Source: Symbiodinium natans
Taxonomy: Eukaryota > Sar > Dinophyceae > Suessiales > Symbiodiniaceae
Reading direction: 5' to 3'
Assembly: GCA_905221605.1 (NCBI GenBank)
Contig: CAJNDS010000669.1
Location: 546,634-610,633, forward strand
Length of the DNA: 64,000 bases
Below the pieces are notes generated by a model that was given only the letters and a program-made list of their open reading frames with translations, did no database searches and was not told the origin of the DNA. Of this stretch, positions 20,572-31,836 are shown in pieces (positions within the stretch are counted from its first letter, which is position 1; each line of letters starts with the position of its first letter). The translations under genes and the position numbers were made by a program.

Positions 20572-21299
20572 GTCCTCAGCTCGGATTTTCAACGCCTTGA
20601 GCTGTGGATGCAGGGTGCTCAGTACCGGAAGGGCTGCTAGAGCTGCTAGAGTAGAGACCACGGGCTCTTCACCAGTCATCCGAGAGATGCTCAGGCCTGA
20701 TGTGCCTGCAACGTCGGATGCTTGTCGAGTCTGAGCGCTCGATGTGCCCATCTCTGTCCAATTCACCAGCCTCAGCTTGAAGCTGCTGTGCAGAGGCGAG
20801 CAGCCGCATCAGGGCCGGCTCGGGCCCAAGGCCTTTGCAGGAGGGGAAGCGCGAGCCGAAAGCTCGGGGAGGCGTCCGTGGCGGGAGAAGCCTCCCCGAA
20901 GCCCCCCAAAGAAGCCCCCCAAAGAAGCCCCCCAAAGAAGCCCCCCAAAGAAGCCCCCCGAAGCCCCGAATCTTCGTCCATGTTCTTTCACGTTGGCCTG
21001 AGGCTCGGAAGCGCGTTGCGGATACCTTCCTCAGGCCCTGTTTGTCCCCCTCTCCTCCACCCTCCGACGGAGCGACCCACAAGAGACCCCCTTGCTGACT
21101 TCTGCTTCTTGTGTAGAAAACTTTGTACATCTTGATAATGTGTGCATTCTCTCTCTCTCTCTCTCTCTCGCTTTAAAATCTTATAATATAAAGAGATCTG
21201 CGCCCCCGTCAAAGAGAAGGCTGGAGACGCTGGCCCGAGCCGCACACCGAGAAAAGGAGACCTTAGGGAGACTTACGGACTTATGCAAAGAATGCGAAG
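20572..21299 (+). CDS. Coiled-coil exons
   Basis: Segments are 20572 to about 20615 (SSDFQRLELWMQ, donor GTGCTC), 20770 to about 20875 (PQLEAAVQRRAAASGP) and 21215 to about 21296 (RRLETLARAAHREKETLGRL). A minus-strand ORF (20503-20766) is also helical and competes with the first segment, but the plus-strand acceptor after TCTGTTCTCGCGCTCTCAG is better. Confidence 0.4.
20883..20970. repeat. AAGCCCCCCAAAG 12-bp tandem repeat
   Basis: About six copies of GAAGCCCCCCAAA. In one frame they read Pro-Pro-Lys repeats. They abut the coiled-coil exon ending near 20875 and are probably intronic. Confidence 0.85.
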
Positions 21300-21553
21300 G
21301 CGTGGTTTAGGGCTGCGGCTTCTTGCTGTGAGGTCCATCTCCCTAAGGCCACGCAATTGGCGATACAGCGGAAGGCCAATCGCTCCTGACCTGGGCACAT
21401 CGTGGCATGTCCTGAAAACAATGTTGTTGAACATGAACAAACTCCAGACTTTGCTTGGAGTCTGAGTCAGCACATTCCTCTGGATGCTGCATGGGGTGCC
21501 ACGCTGCACCAGGCTGCGTTAACTTCCGCGAGTAAGTCCAGGCGGGGCCTCTT

Positions 21554-22069
21554 TTGAAGGGCTCCTGTGTGCGAGTGTCACTGACGAAGCCAGCAAAAGG
21601 AAGGCATTTGCGCCATGCTGTAAGTGGCATGTGCGCAGGTTCAGCCTTCGATTTGAACTTGTTGTCATGGGCTCTGACACGTGGCATCTGGCCACGAGTG
21701 CTTGGCTCTCACTGCGATGTAGTGGAGGAGTATATAACAGTTCAATACATCAGGGAGATCGCAGCAGAATTCCACAGCCCTTGCCAAGGATGTACAAACC
21801 TTGCAGATCATCACCAGCGCGGCCTCGCGCTGAGCTTCCGCATTGAGAAGCACAGCGAAGGGCGCCATCACAAGCACACAGCAAACTGCACGGCGACAAG
21901 TGGTGCAGAACCGTTGCCATGCCATTGCCACAGGGTTGCCGCGTTATCTGAGGTGAAGGCTCTGCTCGCAGCAAAGGGGAGGCTGGGCGCACTCGCCCTG
22001 AGTCGGGGTCCCTGCATGAAGCCGGGTCATGCCACCCAGCCTATAAAAAAGGTGGCAAAAATTGTTTAG
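21554..22069 (+). CDS. Open frame of 171 codons, doubtful
   Basis: An ORF ends at TAG 22067-22069. Its middle is rich in His and Cys (CQGCTNLADHHQRG, HHKHTANCTA) and its end has a short helical segment (SEVKALLAAKGRLGAL). The reverse strand of the same DNA is also open and hydrophobic. It may be one or two exons of the coiled-coil unit or a chance frame. Confidence 0.25.
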   Translation: MKGSCVRVSLTKPAKGRHLRHAVSGMCAGSAFDLNLLSWALTRGIWPRVLGSHCDVVEEYITVQYIREIAAEFHSPCQGCTNLADHHQRGLALSFRIEKHSEGRHHKHTANCTATSGAEPLPCHCHRVAALSEVKALLAAKGRLGALALSRGPCMKPGHATQPIKKVAKIV

Positions 22070-22233
22070 CATAGACAATCTCGCTGCTGAATTTATCAGC
22101 CACGCTAGGTGTTGTGCTGGCCTTGCTGCCTGACAGGAAACGGTTGCAAAAGCGGACTAGGACTTGCGAATAGCACAGAAGAACACAACACCTGCCCAAA
22201 ACAACATAGGACCATTTCATCAGCATATGAACG

Positions 22234-22500
22234 TTGGTTTCCTCCCACTTAAACAACCAATGGAAACAGCTACTTGACAGCAAGCATAGGGGGGACTGCA
22301 AGTACGGGTGCAATGCTGTTTTCTTGCCCGGGTCCAAGGTGCATGCGGACTGGGCGACAGAAGAAAGCAATCGGATTCTCCGCGTCTCTGAACTGAGGGG
22401 GCTCCTTGGGTCCGAGAGGGAATGTTCATGGCTTCTGTTTCTTCTGGGACAACGAGCTGCGGAGGTCTTGTCTTGCAAGCTTAGCCCAGTCGAATTCTGA
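22234..22500 (+). CDS. Possible coiled-coil exon
   Basis: The frame contains EESNRILRVSELRGLLGSER, which has helix character like its neighbours. A 145-codon minus-strand ORF (22041-22478) overlaps it and cannot be excluded. No splice sites are settled. Confidence 0.25.
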   Translation: MVSSHLNNQWKQLLDSKHRGDCKYGCNAVFLPGSKVHADWATEESNRILRVSELRGLLGSERECSWLLFLLGQRAAEVLSCKLSPVEF

Positions 22501-23384
22501 ATAAGGACAAGAAGGTCGTTGTCTCAGAGCTGTGTGAATAGCACCGGGGGGAGAAGCTGCAGTGCTGCAAAACCGGACAGTCAACTGCCAAGAGCACTGC
22601 GGCTGCTCTGCCGCGCCCCCTAAGCTCCGTAACAACCTCCGAAGGGCCCCGAAGTCCTGCGGCATCCCTGATCGTTAGCTTTACCCCTGCGGCTGCTTTT
22701 GCTCCGAGGTCTTGGCCTTCATTGAAGCTTTTGGGGTTGAGGGTTGAAGGTTCAGGATATACATATCCTAGTTGTAGGGAGGAGTAGGGTTTCTGGGGAT
22801 CGATAGGCAGGGTCAGCCCATGGGCCTGATCCTACGAGGTTTCTCTCACGGGTTCATCGGCCTCCTGCGGGTTCCCATTTACTGCGCCAGAGCTTGCGCC
22901 ATGCCATTGGGACCCCTCAAGGAGGATGCTCTGAAGGCTTGCCTCGCCTCAGAAGGTTTAAGGAACTGGGCTCTTGTAAGGCGCAACACCGGAGCATGCA
23001 AACTAGGCCCAGAACACGCAAATCCCAGTGTACCCTGTCGAAAGTCGGAGGTCAGCAGAATTCGGGCGCCCCAAAGGGACTTGCCCTGCACGACTTGGAG
23101 GACTCAGGGAGGGCAGTTGGAGGGGAGACAAACAGAGGGCCAACGAAAGTTTGATGCCAGTGTAGATCCCAAACACTGAGAGACTACAGAGGATGGCGAG
23201 CGCGACCACGCCCGTGCCTAGGCGAGAGCGCGATTTGCGCCCGAAATGGCGCAGGCCCTGAGAAAACCCGTGGTCTGCAGCGGGCGCGGCGCGGTTCCGG
23301 CGATCTAGCCCCTCTGAGCTCTGGACGTTGGAGCCCGTATAGTGTTGACACAGTCACTGGTTGGGGAGAAAACGCTCCCTAAGC

Positions 23385-23877
23385 CCCGGAAGTCCCAAAC
23401 CGCCGGAGGAAGCTGGGAAAGCGGAACTGTGCGCCGCCGGCCATCGAAGCGACCCTGCGGCGACGGCAGCAGCAGCTGCAACCGTCGCGATCGGCTCCGC
23501 TGCTTCGTGCCCGGCCGAGGCAGCAGGGTCCCCCTCTGAAAGTCACGGTGGTTACGGGTGCAGTTGGACTAGTAGACGCAGCACCAATAGCAGATCGTGC
23601 TCGGGCATGCGTGGGCACGCTCGAGAGTGCACGCATCGTGTCGCTTTTCTGTGATATCACCAGCATGTGCCTGGCAAGGGGGGGATGTCTCATCACAACT
23701 CTTGGTCGTCCGACTCCCCGAACGAGACTCGAATTTGGCGCATCCAGGTGCGCCGACGTGGACTCTCCGTCCTCCCCTTCCTGGAGTGAGACAGACGAGG
23801 GAGCCTCAACGCTGGTCGCCCTTCCGGCAGATTGTTCCAGGGAACCTCGCGCTCCCACAAGTGCCCTACAATAAAAA
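23385..23877 (+). CDS. Probable exons: helical segment then 110-codon frame
   Basis: About 23385-23527 reads AIEATLRRRQQQLQPSRSAP in one frame. From 23548 a second frame runs to TAA at 23877 and reads VTGAVGLVDAAPIADRARAC, then a Ser-rich acidic region. A 175-codon minus-strand ORF (23379-23906) overlaps both. The plus strand is preferred because of agreement with the surrounding exons, but this is not decisive. Confidence 0.3.
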
Positions 23878-24266
23878 CGAATACTCTTCAAGTCAAGGGT
23901 GCCCAAAGAGAGCCCATTGATTCTCTAGATCAGCCCTCGTACTTCGAGAAGAGGGCCTTGAGCGCTGCAATCTTGTATTTGAAGGGCCTCTGGAGTTGTT
24001 TTGACGTCTGTCAAAGGTCGCGGTGCCCAAAACAGAGCCGTGCACTGTACGCCCCATATTCCCTGAATCTCCCTTTTAAAAACCCTGAGTCCCAAAATTG
24101 GAGCCAAGCGAAGATTCCAGGCCCGCAGCCCTTCCGCTTGCAGTCGACCTGCGACTGGATCCAGGCTGTTCCAGGAGCTTTCAAACAGGGGAAGGGGCCC
24201 AATGCCCAAGCTGTCAGCAGAATTGGGCAGCGCCCAACACATTTGGAACTCTGTTCCGCGGGTGGA

Positions 24267-25151
24267 GGATTCCCCATGCTACAGCAACGCGGAGCAGCCC
24301 TTGCCCCTGCAGCCACGTCGAAAGGAGGCAGCTCTGAATCGCTGTGGCAGGCGAATGTGCTAAAGATTTTGAGCGTCGTCAGTCGAGCATGCGTGCCAAA
24401 GGCATGGTTCCACATGCTGGCGGGGGAGCACAGCGTGGAGATCCCTTTCGATGAGATCCGTGAGAGCAGCCATGGAGAGGAGCGGTGATGGCAGTGTTGC
24501 GGCACTGCAGCTTGATTTTGTGGATGGTTTCGGCATGTTTCGGCACTTTCCATCGTGCTGCCTTGTCCTCAATGCCTCCAGGACTACGTGTGGTGGTTCC
24601 AGGACAAACGCTCTCGGCACCGGGCCATTGCCAGCTCAACGACGGCACTTAGGACCCATGCTAGTCTAGCACCTGAACTTCTCAGGAGAAGGTCGCGCAG
24701 GGTCGAGCGAATCGAGAGTTGCGCATGCCGCGTGCCTTTGGAAACAGTGCTGAGGCAGCCAGGCGGCGAGACGAGGACACTCGCCTCGACTTGAGACATT
24801 GTCGACATTCTGGGCCAAGCATTCTTCGCGAAAAAGGTACCAGTACCCTAACGAGAGGCCCGTCCTTCTCCAGTTCATGCATTGTGGTAGCTGTGTTTGC
24901 CAAGGGTCTACACAGGCTACACAGGCTACTCTAAACCTCCGCGCCTCCCCGAGGAGCCCAAGCCCGTGCGATCTCCATTTGGCGGGCCGAGCTCTCGGAG
25001 ATCTCTTCGGTCCAACAGCCGACACCAGGCACTTTTGCCGGAGGGGGAGCCCTTCTTTGCTGCCCCCAAGTGCCAAGCATGTAGCAAGTACATGAACAAA
25101 TGGGCGCCCATGGGTGCTGGGCTTGAGCCCGAAGTGCCAGGGGGCTCGTAA
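24267..25151 (+). CDS. Exons of the coiled-coil region
   Basis: Likely segments are about 24284-24350 (PRRKEAALNRCG frame), 24719 to about 24860 (SAEAARRRDEDTRLDLRHC) and about 24925-25150 (SKPPRLPEEPKPVRSPFGGP, ending in a CQACSKYMNKW motif and TAA). The last is proline-rich and soluble-looking and could be a terminal exon. A 218-codon plus ORF (23832-24488) and a 180-codon minus ORF overlap the first part. Confidence 0.35.
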
Positions 25152-25276
25152 GGTTTAGTGCCGAGGTGGGCTTTTGGAGGGTTGACTCAAAAGAACCAAC
25201 CCCTAAGTTCCCCATCTTCCCCTTGGCCGTGGGCTGCCCCCCCTCCCCCCCCCAACTGAGAGGCGAGAAGCAGCTC

Positions 25277-26059
25277 CTATTTCAAAAGGCTGCCTTGCTT
25301 CGGCATCTGGAGATGGTGGCGGTCCCACAAGGCAGAAGTGGGTTTGGCAAGAAGAGCCGATGAAGCGTCTCTAGAAAGCCCCTTTGAAGCCTTGCCTAGC
25401 ACTTGTAAGCTTACAAGCCTGCGCCCTAAAAGGTGGAGAAGCTTGGCGGGGGGTTTCCTGATTGTGTTCAGGTCTTCTCTGTTCAGCTTTTGCCCGATAG
25501 GTCCGAAGGCACTTGCAGAGGCTGTTGCCTGGTGCTTCGGTGGTGCGAAGCGGCCCCGTGGCCTGCATGTTGGGAGTTTGCGGGGAGTTGGCTTCCAAAA
25601 TGGAAGATCGAGTGATAGTGCTTCTGCAGATTTCTGCAGCTCAGGGCTTCGGATCAGCTTTCCAGCGCTTTCGGGGACAAGGCGAGATGAGCACTCACTC
25701 AGGATGCCCGAGAATGAAAATGTCGAGCGCAGTGGGACAGTTCGAGTCGCTCTCCGAGTTCCAGCAAACCTCCTCAATGAGAGAGCTGTGTGTTTCTCTA
25801 CGATTTCTCTTGTTGGGAGGTGGGCCTCCTCCAGTTCTCTGGGTTGCTTGCCTTGCTTGACCTGGACCTGAACCTCCTCATGGGAGAGCAGGACGCCCTC
25901 CCCTTTGCCCTCCCCCTTGCCCCTCACTTGTTCTGATTGTCTGCGATTTCGAAGCCGTCCGAAATGTGTGAGGTTGCCTCTGTGCGCATTCTGCTCACGC
26001 CAGCTCCAACTTGCCCGCGAGCTTGCCAGGAAGCGGCCGCTCTTGCACAGCTGTTTCAA
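25277..26059 (-). CDS. Long minus-strand ORF, 260 codons, doubtful
   Basis: This is the longest single frame of the region apart from satellites. It contains charged and hydrophobic segments (EIVEKHTALSLRRFAG, SPELQKSAEALSLDLP). It runs against the direction of all neighbours and has no splice support. Given the size of the window and its GC content, one frame this long by chance is not surprising. Plus-strand frames over the same DNA (25338-25871) also look partly helical. Confidence 0.2.
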   Translation of the reverse strand: MKQLCKSGRFLASSRASWSWREQNAHRGNLTHFGRLRNRRQSEQVRGKGEGKGEGVLLSHEEVQVQVKQGKQPRELEEAHLPTREIVEKHTALSLRRFAGTRRATRTVPLRSTFSFSGILSECSSRLVPESAGKLIRSPELQKSAEALSLDLPFWKPTPRKLPTCRPRGRFAPPKHQATASASAFGPIGQKLNREDLNTIRKPPAKLLHLLGRRLVSLQVLGKASKGLSRDASSALLAKPTSALWDRHHLQMPKQGSLLK

Positions 26060-26753
26060 GAGGGCCGCCTGTCCTGGATTGCGTCAGGAAATTTCAGAGA
26101 TGGCACCCCCCCCCCCCCCAAAGCCCCCGCCCCCCCCACCCCCCCCGCCCCTTCCCCCTCTCAGGTTCCCTGAGCGTTGTGGCTCTCCTCAAAGGCAATT
26201 GTGCCACCCACAGTATCGGAGAGAGCGCGTCGCTGAAGGCCCAGGCTGGCTGCGTTTCGAAAGGTGTCTGAGGGTTTCAGAGTCTTGAGAGTTTAGTCTC
26301 GCTTTGAGAATGGCGCTTATTAGGGTTAGTTCAGGTCTAGGGTTGCTAGACCATGGAAGGGGTGGCCGGGAACGTGCAATGCACAATCAAGGGCGGATGC
26401 ATGATATCCGGCAGGTGAAGTGGGGCCAGGTCGGGCGCTTCCTGGCATTGCGTGCCTTGCGCAACCGTGTGCTCCGGCGCTGGGGCAAGGCTGAGCCAGG
26501 CCGCAGCGTTGTCGAAGGGAGGCACTTGAACTCACCTGATTACAAGAGCGTCGGGGGCTCCGCTGATCAGCACTTGCATGCAACCCCCCCCCCCCCGTTG
26601 GATCAGCAAGAGACCCTGCCCCGCTTCTTACGAGGAGTGGCCCTCTCAGAGCAGATGCAGGCCCGTCTGCAGGCCGAAGTTTTGCGCTGCCTTTTCAGAT
26701 GTGTTTGGGACCCTATGAAAGCACGGCTTCATACCGGAACCAGTTTCTCGTGA
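25970..26753 (+). CDS. Exons of the coiled-coil region
   Basis: About 26004-26068 encodes LQLARELARKRPLLHS after the acceptor TCTGCTCACGCCAG. About 26416-26500 and 26604-26690 are in one open frame (26304-26753) and contain RFLALRALRNRVLRRWG and ALSEQMQARLQAEVLRC. C runs at about 26107-26155 and 26587-26598 interrupt the region and give artificial poly-Pro. Confidence 0.4.
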
Positions 26754-26831
26754 CGTGGCAGAGCTTGCGTGAGTTCTGCTGGTTTCGGTCATTTTCGGTC
26801 ATTCTCTGACCTGAAGCCTTGAACTACTGTA

Positions 26832-27079
26832 GATGTCGTCAAGCACTCACTCTGGACGACCTGATTCGCAAGAAGTCTCCGAATGCCGACATCCATACTT
26901 GGAGCCATGCACGTAGATGTCTACACTGCAAGCTTGCGATAGCTTGCGTACATGACAGCTGCGATTTCTGCAGCAGCTCTTGTCATCCTCCTTCGCCTTC
27001 ACCAGACGGATGCGCTTTTACTTTTGTTTTTACCAGCCTGCCGTTCTTGATAGACTCTACGCTTGATACTCCTTTGTGA
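26832..27079 (+). CDS. Exon ending just before the big array
   Basis: After CTACTGTAG the frame reads RQALTLDDLIRKKSPNADIH and then a Cys-rich segment, open to TGA at 27077-27079. The first part is the same helical style as upstream. The donor is probably inside the Cys-rich part and would place the 3.3 kb array in the following intron. Confidence 0.4.
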
Positions 27080-27127
27080 ATTGTCATACCTTAGCTTCCA
27101 CAGGATTCGGCAATATGCTAAGGAACG

Positions 27128-27156
27128 GTTGCACGTCCAGCCTTCAGACGTGCAAC
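27128..27156. other. Perfect 10-bp inverted repeat at the array edge
   Basis: GTTGCACGTC and GACGTGCAAC flank a 9-nt loop. It ends about 20 bp before the first repeat unit of the minisatellite. Confidence 0.8.
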
Positions 27157-27173
27157 GCGTCCTTCTCATTATG

Positions 27174-30100
27174 CTCATGATGCTGGCCTTAAGGCCGGAC
27201 TCAGGTGAAAGGGCCCCCAGCTGATGCTCATGATGCTGGCCCTGGTTTCAAGTGGAAGGGCCCGCAGCTGATGCTCATGATGCTGGCCTAGGCCGGCTTT
27301 ACGCCAAAGGGGCCCGCAGCTGATGCTCATGATGCTCATGATGCTGGCCTAGGCCGGCTTTACGCCAAAGGGGCCCCAGCTGATGCTCATGATGCTGGCC
27401 TTGAGGCCGGACTCAGGTGAAAGGGCCCACAGCTGATGCTCATGATGCTGGCCCTGGTTTCAAGTGGAAGGGCCCGCAGCTGATGCTCATGATGCTGGCC
27501 TAGGCCGGCTTACGCCAAAGGGGCCCGCAGCTGATGCTCATGATGCTGGCCTTGAGGCCGGACTCAGGTGAAAGGGCCCCCAGCTGATGCTCATGATGCT
27601 GGCCTTGACCCGGACTCAGGTGAAAGGGCCCCCAATTGATGCTCATGATGCTGGCCCTGGTTTCAAGTGGAAGGGCCCACAGCTGATGCTCATGATGCTG
27701 GCCTAGGCCGGCTTTACGCCAAAGGGGCCCGCAGCTGATGCTCATGATGCTGACCTAGGCCGGCTTTACGCCAAAGGGGCCCGCAGCTGATTCTCGTGAT
27801 GCTGGCCTTGAGGCCGGACTCAGGTGAAAGGCCCCCCAGCTGATGCTCATGATGCTGGCCCTGGTTTCAAGTGGAAGGGCCCGCAGCTGATGCTCATGAT
27901 GCTCATGATGCTGGCCTAGGCCGGCTTTACGCCAAAGGGGCCCGCAGCTGATGCTCATGATGCTGGCCTTGAGGCCGGACTCAGGTGAAAGGGCCCCCAG
28001 CTGGTGCTCATGATGCTGGCCCTGGTTTCAAGTGGAAGGGCCCGCAGCTGATGCTCATGATGCTGGCCTAGGCCGGCTTTACGCCAAAGGGGCCCGCAGC
28101 TGATGCTCATGATGCTGGCCTTGAGGCCGGACTCAGGTGAAAGGCCCCACAGCTGATGCTCATGATGCTGGCCCTGGTTTCAAGTGGAAGGGCCCGCAGC
28201 TGATGCTCATGATGCTGGCCCGGCCGGCTTTACGCCAAAGGGGCCTGCAGCTGATGCTCATGATGCTGGCCTTGAGGCCGGACTCAGGTGAAAGGGCCCC
28301 CAGCTGATGCTCATGATGCTGGCCCTGGTTTCAAGTGGAAGGGCCGCAGCTGATGCTCATGATGCTGGCCTAGGCCGGCTTTACGCCAAAGGGGCCCGCA
28401 GCTGATGCTCATGATGCTGGCCTTGAGGCCGGACTCAGGTGAAAGGGCCCCCAGCTGATGCTCATGATGCTGGCCCTGGTTTCAAGTGGAAGGGCCCGCA
28501 GCTGATGCTCATGATGCTGGCCTTTAGGCCAAAGGGGCCCGCAGCTGATGCTCATGATGCTCATGATGCTGGCCTAGGCCGGCTTTACGCCAAAGGGGCC
28601 CCAGCTGATGCTCATGATGCTGGACTTGAGGCCGCGGATCGGTGAAAGGGCCCACAGCTGATGCTCATGATGCTGGCCCTGGTTTCAAGTGGAAGGGCCC
28701 GCAGCTGATGCTCATGATGCTGGCCTAGGCCGGCTTTATGCCAAAGGGGCCCGCAGCTGATGCTCATGATGCTCATGATGCTGGCCTAGGCCGGCTTTAC
28801 GCCAAAGGGGCCCCAGCTGATGCTCATGATGCTGGCCTTGAGGCCGGACTCAGGTGAAAGGGCCCACAGCTGATGCTCATGATGCTGGCCCTGGTTTCAA
28901 GTGGAAGGGCCCGCAGCTGATGCCCATGATGCTGGCCTAGGCCGGCTTTACGCCAAAGGGGCCCGCAGCTGATGCTCATGATGCTCATGATGCTGGCCTA
29001 GGCCGGCTTTACGCCAAAGGGGCCCCAGCTGATGCTCATGATGCTGGCCTTGAGGCCGGACTCAGGTGAAAGGGCCCACAGCTGATGCTCATGATGCTGG
29101 CCCTGGTTTCAAGTGGAAGGGCCCGCAGCTGATGCTCATGATGCTGGCCTAGGCCGGCTTTATGCCAAAGGGGCCCGCAGCTGATGCTCATGATGCTGGC
29201 CTTGAGGCCGGACTGAGGTGAAAGGGCCCACAGCTGATGCTCATGATGCTGGCCCTGGTTTCAAGTGGAAGGGCCCGCAGCTGATGCTCATGATGCTGGC
29301 CTAGGCCGGCTTTACGCCAAAGGGGCCCGCAGCTGATGCTCATGATGCTCATGATGCTGGCCTAGGCCGGCTTTACGCCAAAGGGGCCCCAGCTGATGCT
29401 CATGATGCTGGCCTTGAGGCCGGACTCAGGTGAAAGGGCCCACAGCTGATGCTCATGATGCTGGCCTTGAGGCCGGACTCAGGTGAAAGGGCCCACAGCT
29501 GATGCTCATGATGCTGGCCCTGGTTTCAAGTGGAAGGGCCCGCAGCTGATGCTCATGATGCTGGCCTAGGCCGGCTTTATGCCAAAGGGGCCCGCAGCTG
29601 ATGCTCATGATGCTGGCCTTGAGGCCGGACTGAGGTGAAAGGGCCCACAGCTGATGCTCATGATGCTGGCCCTGGTTTCAAGTGGAAGGGCCCGCAGCTG
29701 ATGCTCATGATGCTGGCCTAGGCCGGCTTTACGCCAAAGGGGCCCGCAGCTGATGCTCATGATGCTCATGATGCTGGCCTAGGCCGGCTTTACGCCAAAG
29801 GGGCCCCAGCTGATGCTCATGATGCTGGCCTTGAGGCCGGACTCAGGTGAAAGGGCCCACAGCTGATGCTCATGATGCTGGCCCTGGTTTCAAGTGGAAG
29901 GGCCCGCAGCTGATGCTCATGATGCTGGCCTAGGCCGGCTTTATGCCAAAGGGGCCCGCAGCTGATGCTCATGATGCTCATGATGCTGGCCTAGGCCGGC
30001 TTTACGCCAAAGGGGCCCCAGCTGATGCTCATGATGCGGGCCTTGAGGCCGGACTCAGTGAAAGGCCACTGGAGTCTGATGCTCATGATGCCTGGCCCTG

Positions 30101-30437
30101 GTTCAAGTGGAATGGCCCGCAGCTGCTGCTCATGATGCTTGGCCTATGCCGGCTTTATGCCAAATGGCCCGAAGCTGATGCTCAATGATGCTCATGGCAT
30201 GCTGGCTAGGCCGGCTTTACGCCAAAGGGGCCCCAGCTGATGCTCATGATGCTGGCCTTGAGGCCGGACTCAGGTGAAAGGGCCCACAGCTGATGCTCAT
30301 GATGCTGGCCCTGGTTTCAAGTGGAAGGGCCCGCAGCTGATGCTCATGATGCTGGCCTAGGCTGGCTTTACGCCAAAGGGGCCCGCAGCTGATGCTCATG
30401 ATGCTGGCCTTGAGGCCGGACTCAGGTGAAAGGGCCG
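27174..30437. repeat. Higher-order minisatellite, about 3.26 kb
   Basis: Roughly 60 units share the core CAGCTGATGCTCATGATGC followed by TGGCC. Three spacer types alternate: A (53 bp, TTGAGGCCGGACTCAGGTGA), B (47 bp, CTGGTTTCAAGTGGAAGG) and C (about 52 bp, TAGGCCGGCTTTACGCC). Some C units carry an extra 9 bp GATGCTCAT. The order A-B-C or A-B-C-C repeats, giving a higher-order period of about 150-212 bp. Copies are very similar except for a short degraded patch near 30040-30200. Short palindromes CAGCTG, GGGCCC and GGCCTAGGCC occur in nearly every unit. Ala/Asp/His frames over it are artefacts. Confidence 0.95.
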
Positions 30438-30457
30438 AGCCCTTCTCACTAATTCAG

Positions 30458-31198
30458 AAGACATGTTTCATTGTCGACGGCACAAACAAACGCTACTGCA
30501 TCATCGGAAAGATGAAGCCTGAGTGGGTTATCCCCTTGAATGACACGTCGCACAGCAGCAGAAGATGAAAAGGAAGGCAGTCGCACCTCCAGGGGCACAT
30601 GGAACGGAGCTCTTCAACTCGTCGGCTCTGGACGCGTTCTTCGACACTCTGAAGTCTCAGAGCAACCCGCGGGATTGCACAGCTTCCGTGCGATTCTAGT
30701 GTGATTCCAACGTTTGCATCCTGAGATGCACAGCTGGCCGGATTTTGCGAGTGCTTTGATTTCAGCTTCCAGCAGGCATGATTGCCTTGCAGCTTGTGAT
30801 CTACAGAAACGTGGGGAACTTTATAAACCTCCTGGATATAGAGGAACGTGCCTATTCTCATGCAGACCACCGCCAAGTGAGGGCTTGAAGAGAAACGGGG
30901 GCCTCGTCATACCAGCAATTAGCACCGGCCCTGCGCAGGGTTTCGGACATTTTCTGAAGTACAGGCCATGAGCAGCCTGGTGCTGTCCCTTCGCTCCTGG
31001 TTCTCTTCTGCCTGTGAGAAGTCCGCGGAGGCCCGGAATCGCAGTGTGATGCTGCATGGCACCGTACGTACGCTACGTCTCGAAAAAGAGAAGGTTCATG
31101 ACATGGCATCGGTACCGCGAAGAGCTGCACAATTGACATTGACACACTCCATTCTTCAGGGCACCTTATTCGTGAGCTTGCACCCTGGCAGCATGTAA
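30458..31198 (+). CDS. Four phase-0 exons directly after the array
   Basis: Exons 30458-30526 (KTCFIVDGTNKRYCIIGKM), 30559-30687 (ELFNSSALDAFFDTLKSQ), 30766-30876 (GMIALQLVIYRNVGNFINLL) and 30965-31063 (SLRSWFSSACEKSAEARN) all start and end in phase 0. Donors are GTTATC, GTGCGA, GTGAGG and GTACGT. The first acceptor (CTTCTCACTAATTCAG) starts 20 bp after the last repeat unit, so the array appears to be intronic. The intron 30527-30558 is only 32 nt, which may instead mean a frameshift. The last exon may read on to TAA at 31196-31198. The family is not recognised; the third exon is hydrophobic and helical. Confidence 0.5.
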
Positions 31199-31321
31199 TC
31201 CGGAGCAAGGCGAGACATGTTCCCTCGAAGCAGGGGTTGTCTCAAAGAACCGACATCCTGAAAAACCAATGATACTCCGAGGAAGGCGTGGATGTCTTTC
31301 TTTGTGGACCTCCAGTTTCAG

Positions 31322-31836
31322 GACCCTGTAAGGAGCGCCAAGTTGCAAGAGGCCCGAAGAGCAATTCTGGGGGGATTTCTTTTCGGAGCCATCAGCACAT
31401 GACAGGCTGTTGTGGCTGAGAGGCGTAGGTATTTGAAGCTTTGAAGCTCGTTTGAAGCTACCAGGCTCTCTGGCAGATTCTGACAGGCTGGTGGCGAACC
31501 GGCCTTGCAGCGTGCCTTCGAGGATGCTAGGAAGAACCAGGCACGTAGTGGTTGAGGAGCCGATAGCCTCTGCTCGTAGCTGCTCGTAGCTGCTCGTAGC
31601 TGCTCGTAGCTGCTCGTAGCTGCTCGTAGCTGCTCGTAGCTGCTCGAAGCAGCGTGTGCTGATTTGTGGCCTTCATGGAGCGCCAGATGTGACAGGCTGG
31701 CCCTGGGCTATCCTTTGCCTCCTTCCTCCACGCCCTCTACAGCCTCAACGAGGAGAAGCTCTCCAAACACGCCGTAGTGCAACATGTGCAACCCCTTAGA
31801 AACTTAACCGTCAGCCCTGAGCGCATGCGAGAGTGA
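31322..31836 (+). CDS. Further phase-0 exons
   Basis: About 31322-31400 reads KLQEARRAILGGFLFGA. From 31487 the frame reads GEPALQRAFEDARKNQARSG. Exon 31696-31785 reads LSFASFLHALYSLNEEKLSK and can end at GTGCAA, or read through to TGA at 31834-31836. All are charged helices. This agrees with one long helical protein made of symmetric phase-0 exons. Confidence 0.45.
31568..31648. repeat. TGCTCGTAGC 10-bp tandem repeat
   Basis: Eight near-perfect copies lie between the exons at 31487 and 31696. Confidence 0.95.

Noticed and set aside
27174-30437. CRISPR-like regular spacing of repeats
   Set aside because: Spacers are not unique; only three spacer types recur, the genome is eukaryotic and no cas-like genes are present. 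It is a higher-order minisatellite.
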